Shown here: positions 1 to 6,245 of the stretch, piece after piece
Position numbering within the stretch: position 1 is the first letter of the stretch
Layout: each line of letters starts with the position of its first letter
Source of the DNA: Nocardioides turkmenicus
Lineage (GTDB): Bacteria > Actinomycetota > Actinomycetes > Propionibacteriales > Nocardioidaceae
DNA length: 39,078 bases
Reading direction: 5' to 3'
Assembly (NCBI RefSeq): GCF_011045035.1
Contig: NZ_JAALAA010000033.1
Location: 1-39,078 of the forward strand
Program-made: the position numbers and the translations under genes
The notes under the pieces: model-generated
The model's input: the letters and a program-made list of their open reading frames with translations, nothing else
Database searches by the model: none
Told to the model about the DNA's origin: nothing

Positions 1-536
1 GGATCGGGGGAGTGGGCGCGAAGACCCAGCGGCCGGCGTCGTGCGAGACGACCGCGCCGTTGGCCAGCACGGTGTCCTCGGGAGGAGCGGTGACCGAGAC
101 CGCGAACGACGCCTTCAGGTCGTTCTGGTCGAAGCAGGCGAAGACCTTCGAGGCGTTGTCCATGCCGAGGTAGGCGGACACGTAGCGAGAGCCGTCGACC
201 GGGTCGGTGAACGTGTGCATCCCGTCGCCGTCGGTCGTGTAGGGCAGCGTCGCGGCCACCTCCACGACGTTGACCTCTTCGGTCGACAGCCCGCTCAGCC
301 GCACCCGCCCGCCGTCGTATGCAGCATCGACCGCCTCCCCGTTGACCACCAGCACCACCGTGAGCGCGCCCTTCAGCTCCAGGAACGTCTCGGCGGTCGC
401 GGGTCGGAACCGGACCCGGGAGTGGCTCCGGAACGTGTCGAGGCCGGTGAGGTCGAGATCCAGGTCGTAGGAGACGGAGGTGAGCACGCCGGCCCGCTCG
501 CGGGCCTCGTCGAGTGTGAGGGACACGACCTCCAAC
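1..536 (-). CDS. pepN: Aminopeptidase N (M1 family), N-terminal part
   Basis: Reading the minus strand from 536 gives about 178 residues of the N-terminal beta-sandwich domain of an M1 zinc aminopeptidase, running off the window at base 1. Seen: the start resembles mycobacterial PepN (SLTLDEARERAGVLTSVSY), followed by DLDLDLTGLDTFRS, YVSAYLGMDNASKVF and CFDQNDLKASF. The last is the family's CFDQPDLKA motif with P changed to N. The catalytic GxMEN and HExxH motifs lie beyond the window. I chose TTG at 536 because GAGGA lies 6 bases upstream; the GTG at 527 has no usable spacing. Known role: cytoplasmic release of N-terminal residues from peptides. It is transcribed away from rplY. Confidence 0.9.
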
Positions 537-592
537 GTACGTCCTCGCAGGTCAGCACGCGCGCGCATTTCGCTGTGAGCGTGATGCGGGGA

Positions 593-749
593 TAGTCTGT
601 GGCAGTTGCCTCGGCGAGGGAGCGCCTCGCGCTCCGTGATCGACAAGGTGGACGTCTCTTCTCAGGGACGCCGTGCCTTCGTCGCACGGCCTTCGTTGGA
701 CCAGCCGGGCGCCATTGACGTCAGCACCACTCATCGAGGAGTTCAACGC
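593..749 (+). promoter_or_regulatory. Promoter and structured leader of rplY
   Basis: A -10-like TAGTCT at 593-598 would start an mRNA near 605, leaving a leader of about 145 bases. Two hairpins are visible: GGAGCGC/GCGCTCC at 619-635 with a CTC loop, and CCGTGC/GCACGG at 671-689 with a 7-base loop. The ribosome binding site GAGGA (736-740) follows. No clear -35 box is seen. Structured leaders are common on ribosomal protein genes, but I do not recognise a known Rfam family here. Confidence 0.4.
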
Positions 750-1376
750 ATGTCCAGCGAGAAGATCGTCGCCGAGAAGCGCACCGAGTTCGGCAAGGGT
801 GCCGCTCGCCGCATCCGCCGTGAGAACAAGATTCCGGCGGTCGTCTACGGCCACGGCGCCGACCCGATCCACCTGACCCTGCCGGGCCACGCCACCATGA
901 TGGCGCTCAAGCACCACGGTGCCAACGCGCTCCTGGAGCTGGACATCGACGGCAAGAAGCAGCTCGCCCTGACCAAGCAGGTCCAGGTCGACGACGTCCG
1001 CCGTGTCATCGAGCACGTCGACTTCGTCGCCGTCCGCGCGGGCGAGAAGGTCACCGTCGACATCGTCGTCAACGTCGTGGGCGACGCCGCCTCCGGCACC
1101 ATGGTCGTCACCGACGCCAACACCCTGACCGTCGAGGCCGAGGCCACCCACGTGCCTGAGAGCCTCGAGGTCAACATCGAGGGCCTCGAGATCGGCACCC
1201 AGATCCTGGCCGGCCAGGTCGAGCTGCCCAAGGGCACCACCCTCGTGACCGACCCGGAGACCCTGGTCGTGAACATCACCGAGGCCCGCACCATCGAGGA
1301 GCCTGTCGCCGACGAGGCCGCCGAGGGCGAGACCGCCGAGGCCGCCGAGGCCGCTGAGGCCGCCGACGCCGAGTGA
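750..1376 (+). CDS. rplY: 50S ribosomal protein L25/general stress protein Ctc
   Basis: A 208-residue protein of the long (TL5/CTC) L25 type, which binds 5S rRNA in the large ribosomal subunit. The N-terminal L25 domain (about residues 4-95) carries AEKRTEFGKGAARRIRR, IPAVVYGHG and the family's VDFVAV-like segment. A second beta domain (about 100-185) follows. The tail of about 25 residues is almost only Ala, Glu and Asp, as in other actinobacterial L25 proteins. ATG at 750 has GAGGA 9 bases upstream and begins the usual MSSEKI; in-frame codons further upstream give unrelated sequence. It overlaps pth by 4 bases (GTGA), so the two are probably translationally coupled. In many actinobacteria prs or glmU precedes this pair; here pepN is upstream in the opposite direction. 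Confidence 0.95.
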   Translation: MSSEKIVAEKRTEFGKGAARRIRRENKIPAVVYGHGADPIHLTLPGHATMMALKHHGANALLELDIDGKKQLALTKQVQVDDVRRVIEHVDFVAVRAGEKVTVDIVVNVVGDAASGTMVVTDANTLTVEAEATHVPESLEVNIEGLEIGTQILAGQVELPKGTTLVTDPETLVVNITEARTIEEPVADEAAEGETAEAAEAAEAADAE

Positions 1377-1984
1377 CTTCTGACTCGGTGACCGACGGCG
1401 TCTGGCTGATCGTCGGCCTGGGCAACCCCGGGCCGACGTACGCCGGGCACCGTCACAACATCGGCTATCTCGTCACCGACGAGCTGGCCAACCGGCTGGG
1501 CAGCAAGTGGCGCGCCCACAAGTCCGGCCGTGCTGACGTCGTGGAAGGGCGCCTCCGGGGGACGACCCCGGGGGTGCCCGGCCCACGCGTCGTGCTCGCC
1601 CGCTCTCGGACCTTCATGAACGAGTCCGGCGGGCCGGTCAAGGCGCTCGCGACCTTCTACAAGGTCCAGCCCGACCACGTCATCGCCATCCACGACGAGC
1701 TCGACATCGCCTTCGACACGATGCGGGTCAAGCTGGGCGGTGGCGACAACGGCCACAACGGCCTCAAGTCGATGCGGTCCTCTCTCGGCACCGGCGACTT
1801 CCACCGGGTGCGCGTCGGCATCGGCCGCCCGCCCGGGCGCCAGGAGGTGCACGACTTCGTGCTCTCCAACTTCTCCACCACCGAGCGCAAGGTGCTGCCG
1901 TTCGTCGTCGACACCGCCGCCGACGCCATCGAGACGCTGATCACCGAGGGTCTGGAGAAGACCCAGCAGAAGTTCAACTCCTAG
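1373..1984 (+). CDS. pth: Peptidyl-tRNA hydrolase
   Basis: Encodes 203 residues of bacterial Pth, which cleaves peptidyl-tRNA dropped from ribosomes and recycles the tRNA. All signature parts are visible: GLGNPGPTY (substrate-binding Asn18), HRHNIGY (catalytic His28), ARSRTFMNESG, HDELDI (catalytic Asp) and GGGDNGHNGLKS, followed by GTGDFHRVRVGIGRP. Length fits the family. GTG at 1373 overlaps the rplY stop as GTGA; a second GTG at 1388 would still leave an intact domain. Coupling to rplY is the standard actinobacterial arrangement. It meets the regulator at 1987-2646 tail to tail with two bases between the stop codons and no evident terminator. Confidence 0.95.
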   Translation: MTSDSVTDGVWLIVGLGNPGPTYAGHRHNIGYLVTDELANRLGSKWRAHKSGRADVVEGRLRGTTPGVPGPRVVLARSRTFMNESGGPVKALATFYKVQPDHVIAIHDELDIAFDTMRVKLGGGDNGHNGLKSMRSSLGTGDFHRVRVGIGRPPGRQEVHDFVLSNFSTTERKVLPFVVDTAADAIETLITEGLEKTQQKFNS

Positions 1985-1986
1985 GT

Positions 1987-2646
1987 TCAGCTCCTGGGGA
2001 ACAGGTACCGGTCGTACGCCGCGACCGCGGCCAGCTGGGAGCCGACCCCGAACTTCCGCAGGATCGACTTCACCTGGGTCCGCACCGTCGTCTGGGCAAC
2101 GCCGAAGCGGGCCGCGATCTCGGCGACGGTGGCTCCGTCGTAGAGCAGCTCGATGACCTCGTGCTCGCGCACGGTCAGCGAGGCGACCACACGGCGCATC
2201 CGCTCGCGCCCGTCGCGCATCATGTGCCACTGCGCGACCAGGCCCTCGACCTCGGCGGGGGAGTGGCCAGGACGTCCCTCGGCCGCGTCGCGAAGCGAGC
2301 CCTCGATCGTGTCCGAGTCGGTGTCGGCGGGCAGCACTTCGACCGCCCCGGCCTCGATCAGCGCCCCCCACAGCCCGCCGCGCGGAGCGGTGGTGAGCGC
2401 CACCCCCGGCAGCCGTACGCCACGCACCAGTGCCTGCACCCGGTCGACCTGCGGCCAGTCGTCGAGGTCGGTGACCACCAGCCAGGCCGCGGGGTCACCG
2501 CGGAGGAGATCGGCCGGGTCCGCATCGGTGGCAGCGGTCGCCGTCACGGCGATGCCGCGCTCGCCGAGCGCGACCCGCACCGCGTCGAGGGTCATCGTCT
2601 CGTCCGCCGAGACAGCCACCCTGAGTCGTACGGTCGAGCCTGCCAT
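1987..2646 (-). CDS. LuxR-family regulator with degenerate receiver domain
   Basis: A 219-residue protein with a receiver-like N-terminal half (about 5-125) and a LuxR/NarL helix-turn-helix (about 155-215: SLTVREHEVIELLYDGATVAEIAARFGV, then the recognition helix TTVRTQVKSIL). Asp60 in VVTDLDD sits where the phosphoacceptor should be. However, the acidic pocket is reduced to SADE, and the Lys that normally follows beta-5 is absent (EVLPADT). I infer activity independent of classic phosphorylation. The recognition helix is nearly identical to that of the regulator at 3985-4677 (ATVRTQVKSIL), so both may bind the same DNA. ATG at 2646 has only a close AGG upstream. A TAGATT -10-like box at 2688-2693 (minus strand) would give a leader of about 35 bases. 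It is divergent from the kinase gene at 3012. Confidence 0.8.
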   Translation of the reverse strand: MAGSTVRLRVAVSADETMTLDAVRVALGERGIAVTATAATDADPADLLRGDPAAWLVVTDLDDWPQVDRVQALVRGVRLPGVALTTAPRGGLWGALIEAGAVEVLPADTDSDTIEGSLRDAAEGRPGHSPAEVEGLVAQWHMMRDGRERMRRVVASLTVREHEVIELLYDGATVAEIAARFGVAQTTVRTQVKSILRKFGVGSQLAAVAAYDRYLFPRS

Positions 2647-3011
2647 GCCTGGTGCGCCGTTCGGTCGTCTCGGGCCCTGCCAAATCTACCTGGGGGTATG
2701 ACCATTCTGGGTGTCCCGCGACCCCTACCGGGAACATGTTCTACGTTCCCCCAAGTTTGGGGATGACCTGGGACAACGTGTCCCGCAATGTAGGTTGTGG
2801 ACGACCTCGGAAATCTTTGACTCCTCAAATCTCGGTATTGGCCCGAAATGAGGTCGCGCGGCGATAACGTGATGATTACGTTTCCTTGAGCGAAGGATTC
2901 GGTCACAACATTCAAATCTGGACGGCCCGAACAACTCGGGCTGGAGGAGCGGGACCACTCGGGTCCCTGATCGGGGCCATCCTCACTGGCCGACCAGTCA
3001 TGGGGAGCAGT
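2647..3011. promoter_or_regulatory. Divergent regulatory region rich in inverted repeats
   Basis: This 365-base stretch between two divergent regulator genes encodes nothing I can support. It holds a dense set of inverted repeats: GGGAAC/GTTCCC (2730-2750, enclosing the 10-base palindrome GAACATGTTC at 2732-2741), CCCCAA/TTGGGG (2749-2762), GGGACA/TGTCCC (2770-2784), GGGACC/GGTCCC (2951-2967) and ACTGG/CCAGT (2985-2998). The stretch from 2785 to about 2935 is less GC-rich than its surroundings. A candidate -35 TTGACT lies at 2817-2822, but I could not pair it with a convincing -10. Confidence 0.5.
2985..2998. promoter_or_regulatory. Operator candidate ACTGG-CCGA-CCAGT
   Basis: An imperfectly spaced palindrome 13 bases before the kinase start codon. 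It shares the half-sites ACTGGyC and GACCAGT with the perfect palindrome at 4682-4697 in front of the sugar transferase. The likely binders are the two LuxR-type proteins that flank it; this is inference. Confidence 0.4.
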
Positions 3012-4004
3012 ATGTCTACGTCCATTTTCAAGCGAGTCAACTCGGGCTGGCTAGGCACCGCTTACGCAACCACGACAGCCGTCTTCATCGGCGTCCAGAG
3101 CTTTCTCATCGCCGTTCTCCAGGGCCCCTGGGTCTCATTTCACTCCCACGGAGTGCTCCTGTGGGTCTTCCTCACGGCCATCGTCGTCGCGACGTCGCTG
3201 GCCGCGTCCGCCGGGCTCGTTCACGGCGCCGTACTCATCTACCGGCGTGTGTGCGCCGCCGAGGCGAAGGCGGCCGACGAGATCTACCACGACCTGCTCA
3301 GCGCTCGGGAGACCCAGCGTCTCCACCGGGCCCGGATGCACGAGGTGACCTCGACCCTCGCCGGCGTCCGCTCGGCCAGCGAGCTGCTGTGCAACTCCGA
3401 GACCCTCGACCCGGAGCGCCGCGTCGCGATGCTGACCATGATGGGCAGCGAGCTCCGGCGCCTGGAGCGCCTCGTCCGCGCTCATCGTGGTGGCGCCGAC
3501 ACGATGCCCGTCGACAACGGCGTCGTCGACGTCGACTCGGTGATCCACAATCTCGCCCTGGCCCACGAGGCCAGCGGCACCACGGTCGTCCACATGCCCA
3601 GCAACGCGCTCGCCGCCGGCAGCTCGGACGCGGTCGCGGAGATCGTCAACGTCCTCCTCGACAACGCGGCCAAGCACGGCTCCGGCTCCGTCGATGTCGC
3701 GGTCCGGCACCAGCGTGGGGAGCGTGGGCCGATGGTGGTCATCCAGGTCTCCGACGATGGCCCCGGCGTCGCACCCCACCTGCGTGAGCGGATCTTCGAG
3801 TGGGGCACCCGCGGACCGGACTCGGCCGGTCAGGGGATCGGGCTCAACGTGGCCCGCAAGCTCGCCGAGCGGATGGGCGGCTCACTCCGCCTCGCCGTCG
3901 GAGAGCGTACGACCTTCGTGGTCACTCTCCCCAGTGCCGTGATCGAAGGACCCGAAGTCGAGACCGAGAAGGAAGGCACGTCTGATGACGTTGTCGCCGC
4001 GTAG
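3012..4004 (+). CDS. Membrane sensor histidine kinase
   Basis: Encodes 330 residues. Two membrane segments are evident (about 16-37 and 48-78), so the sensor is small and probably reads the membrane or a partner. A dimerisation helix carries the likely phosphoacceptor His110 in RMHEVTSTLAGV. The ATPase domain shows the N box (EIVNVLLDNAAKHGSG, Asn218), the G1 box DDGPG (248-252) and the G2 box GQGIGL (273-278). I chose ATG 3012 because GGGGAG lies five bases before it; ATG 3000 is possible and a TTG at 2886 is unlikely. The 3' end overlaps the response regulator by 20 bases, which makes them a cognate pair. The pair sits directly before a sugar-1-phosphate transferase, so surface polysaccharide control is the probable output. 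Confidence 0.87.
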   Translation: MSTSIFKRVNSGWLGTAYATTTAVFIGVQSFLIAVLQGPWVSFHSHGVLLWVFLTAIVVATSLAASAGLVHGAVLIYRRVCAAEAKAADEIYHDLLSARETQRLHRARMHEVTSTLAGVRSASELLCNSETLDPERRVAMLTMMGSELRRLERLVRAHRGGADTMPVDNGVVDVDSVIHNLALAHEASGTTVVHMPSNALAAGSSDAVAEIVNVLLDNAAKHGSGSVDVAVRHQRGERGPMVVIQVSDDGPGVAPHLRERIFEWGTRGPDSAGQGIGLNVARKLAERMGGSLRLAVGERTTFVVTLPSAVIEGPEVETEKEGTSDDVVAA

Positions 4005-4677
4005 CCAGTACCGAGTCGTCATCGTCGAGGACCACGTCCTCTTCGCGGAGTCGCTCGAGCTCGCCGTCTCGATGGAGGGATACGACGTACGCCGTATCCC
4101 GATGCCCAGCGAGCCCGTCTCCACCGCCACGATGGTCTCCGTCGTGCTCCGCAACAAGCCGAAGGTCGTGCTCCTCGACCTCGACCTGGGCCGCTACGGC
4201 GACGGCGTACGCCTCATCGAGCCGCTCGCCAAGGCCGGCGTCGACGTGGTCGTGGTGACCGGGGCCATCGAGGAGGCGCGGTGGGGCCAGGCGCTCCGCA
4301 ACGGCGCCCGCACGGTGCTGTCCAAGTCCCGCCCGCTCGGCGAGATCCTCGGCACCGTCAGGCGGCTCTACCAGGGCGCCTGTGTGCTCGCGGTGAGCGA
4401 CCGCGAGCGGCTGATCCGGATCTGGTTCGAGCGCCAGCACGAGATCGCCGAGCTGAGCCGCCGCATCGAGCTGCTCACCAAGCGCGAGTCCCAGGTGCTC
4501 GGTCATCTGATGCTCGGCCGCACCGTCCACGAGATCGCCGTCATCGGCGTCGTCTCCGAGGCGACCGTGCGTACGCAGGTGAAGTCGATTCTCGCCAAGC
4601 TCCAGGTCACGTCCCAGATCGCCGCGGTCGGGCTCGCCCACCGCCTCGGCTGGCGCTCGCCCCAGTCACTGGAGTGA
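3985..4677 (+). CDS. LuxR/NarL-family response regulator
   Basis: A 230-residue response regulator. The receiver domain (about 8-125) has the acidic pocket EDH, phosphoacceptor Asp65 in VVLLDLDLG, Thr92 in VVVTGA and Lys114 in VLSKSRPL, so it looks phosphorylatable. A helical linker (RIWFERQHEIAELSRRI) leads to the LuxR helix-turn-helix (about 155-222: LTKRESQVLGHLMLGRTVHEIAVIGVVSEATVRTQ). The DNA-reading helix matches that of the regulator at 1987-2646. It overlaps the kinase gene by 20 bases. Candidate targets are the palindromes at 2985-2998 and 4682-4697. The latter starts five bases after this gene's stop codon. Confidence 0.9.
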   Translation: MTLSPRSQYRVVIVEDHVLFAESLELAVSMEGYDVRRIPMPSEPVSTATMVSVVLRNKPKVVLLDLDLGRYGDGVRLIEPLAKAGVDVVVVTGAIEEARWGQALRNGARTVLSKSRPLGEILGTVRRLYQGACVLAVSDRERLIRIWFERQHEIAELSRRIELLTKRESQVLGHLMLGRTVHEIAVIGVVSEATVRTQVKSILAKLQVTSQIAAVGLAHRLGWRSPQSLE

Positions 4678-4681
4678 TCCA

Positions 4682-4697
4682 ACTGGTCTGGACCAGT
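4682..4697. promoter_or_regulatory. Perfect palindrome ACTGGTC-TG-GACCAGT
   Basis: Seven-base arms around TG, five bases after the response regulator stop and 135 bases before the sugar transferase start. A related half, TTGGTCTAACC, follows at about 4715-4725. It could be a short terminator for the regulator gene, but a similar palindrome before the kinase gene (2985-2998) favours an operator. Confidence 0.45.
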
Positions 4698-4816
4698 GGG
4701 TTCTGATTCCCTCATTTGGTCTAACCGGACCCCTATCGGGCCCACGCGACCGCTCTCATCCCGCATTGTTCTGGCATGAAGTAGCGTCCGGGCGCCCGAA
4801 GCCATGGGGGAGATGA

Positions 4817-6163
4817 ATGACGATCGAGCTGGCGTCGGTGGAGACCGTAGTCCCACTCGACATCAACCGCCGGAGGGTGTCCGTCAAGGCACCCTCCCTT
4901 CGGTTGCAGGCCTCGATGATCGACGGGCTCGCACTGATGATCCTGGCGCCGCTCCTCGTGGGGCAGGAAGTCGTCCACGCGCTCGCATGGGGACTGGTCT
5001 GGGGCCTGGCCACCAGGATGACCGCACCGAAGATCCTGCCGGGCGCCGAGCGCCTGCGGGCGACGGTATCGGGGGTCTTCAAGGCCTTCATGGCGATGAG
5101 CATGGCGACCTGGCTGCTGGGTGCGGTGGTCGAGCTGCCGCAGGCGCAGCTGGTCGTCCAGACGGTCCTCGGGCTGATCACCGCGCTCGCGTTCCGGGTC
5201 GTGGGCTACATCTTCAGCTCCCGGCCGCGCAACCCGCTGCGGGTCGTCGTCGTGGAGGCGGCGCACGACCACAGGGCGACGCCGGAGTGGACCCACCGGC
5301 TCAGCGGTGGCCTGATGGAGGCGGCAGCGGTCTGCCGCGCCGACGGCCTCGCCGGCGCGATCGCCTCGGTGGCACCGGATGCGGTGCTGGTCGTCCCCGG
5401 ACCCGACCTGGCCGGCCGCGAGATCCAGAGGCTGGCGTGGACGAGCGAGTCCTTCGGTCTGCCCCTGCTGGTCAGCACCCGGATGCAGGACGTCACCCCG
5501 CAGCGTACGTCCTCGATGCGCCTGGGCTCGATGACCCTGCTCTACGTCGACGAGGCCCTGCGGGCACGGCTGACCCGGGTCGCCAAGTACGTGTGGGAGT
5601 GGCTGGCCGCGGTGGCCGCCGTCGCCGTGCTGCTGCCCGTCTTCGCGGTCCTGGCGATCGTGATCAGGCTCGACTCCCCGGGGCCGGTCTTCTTCCGGCA
5701 GGTGCGCGTGGGCCGGGGCGGCAAGCAGTTCCGGATCTGGAAGTTCCGCACCATGGTCGTCGATGCGGAGTCGCTGCTGCGCACGCTCGACCACCGGCCG
5801 GGACACGTCCTCTTCAAGCTCCGCGCGGACCCGCGGGTGACCCGGGTGGGACGGGTGCTGCGCAAGTACTCTCTCGACGAGCTTCCCCAGCTGTTCAACA
5901 TCGTGCTGGGCCAGATGTCGCTCGTCGGCCCTCGGCCTGGACTGCCGAGCGAGGTGGCGATGTACGATCGAGACTCGCATCGCCGACTCGCGGTTGCGCC
6001 CGGTCTGACCGGGCTGTGGCAGGTCTCGGGGCGATCGGACCTCTCCTGGGAGGACACGGTTCGCCTGGACCTGGACTATGTCGACAACTGGACGCTGCTA
6101 CGCGACTTCGGGATCGTCGTACGCACGGTAAAAGCTGTCGTGCGTGGCTCTGGCGCCTACTAG
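4817..6163 (+). CDS. Polyprenyl-phosphate sugar-1-phosphate transferase (WcaJ/WbaP type)
   Basis: A 448-residue membrane enzyme that should start an exported glycan by moving a sugar-1-phosphate from a nucleotide sugar to undecaprenyl phosphate. Hydrophobic segments at about 34-65 and 92-135 are followed by a cytoplasmic CoA-binding-like domain (about 137-245). A further membrane segment (WLAAVAAVAVLLPVFAVLAI, about 257-276) and the catalytic domain to the C terminus complete it. Family motifs: SPGPVFFRQVRVGRGG, IWKFRTM, KYSLDELPQLFNI, MSLVGPRPG, PGLTGLWQVSGRS and LDLDYVDNW. ATG 4817 has GGGGGAG four bases upstream. It lies just downstream of the two-component pair and may be controlled by it. 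The sugar transferred cannot be told from sequence. Confidence 0.92.
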   Translation: MTIELASVETVVPLDINRRRVSVKAPSLRLQASMIDGLALMILAPLLVGQEVVHALAWGLVWGLATRMTAPKILPGAERLRATVSGVFKAFMAMSMATWLLGAVVELPQAQLVVQTVLGLITALAFRVVGYIFSSRPRNPLRVVVVEAAHDHRATPEWTHRLSGGLMEAAAVCRADGLAGAIASVAPDAVLVVPGPDLAGREIQRLAWTSESFGLPLLVSTRMQDVTPQRTSSMRLGSMTLLYVDEALRARLTRVAKYVWEWLAAVAAVAVLLPVFAVLAIVIRLDSPGPVFFRQVRVGRGGKQFRIWKFRTMVVDAESLLRTLDHRPGHVLFKLRADPRVTRVGRVLRKYSLDELPQLFNIVLGQMSLVGPRPGLPSEVAMYDRDSHRRLAVAPGLTGLWQVSGRSDLSWEDTVRLDLDYVDNWTLLRDFGIVVRTVKAVVRGSGAY

Positions 6164-6245
6164 GGCGGGTCCCCTAAACTCCCAGGCCGCTGTGTGAGCA
6201 ACCCAACACGTACGTACAACTGGATCCTCGACGGGAACGTCCCCC

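Noticed and set aside
845..2371. Long minus-strand reading frame across rplY and pth
   Set aside because: It is the antisense of two well-supported genes. Its product is low-complexity Arg/Gly/Ala/Val with no family motif, as is normal for shadow frames in high-GC DNA.
4804..6177. Overlapping plus-strand frame in the sugar transferase gene
   Set aside because: It is rich in Gly, Arg, Ala and Pro with no motif, while the other frame shows complete sugar-transferase motifs.
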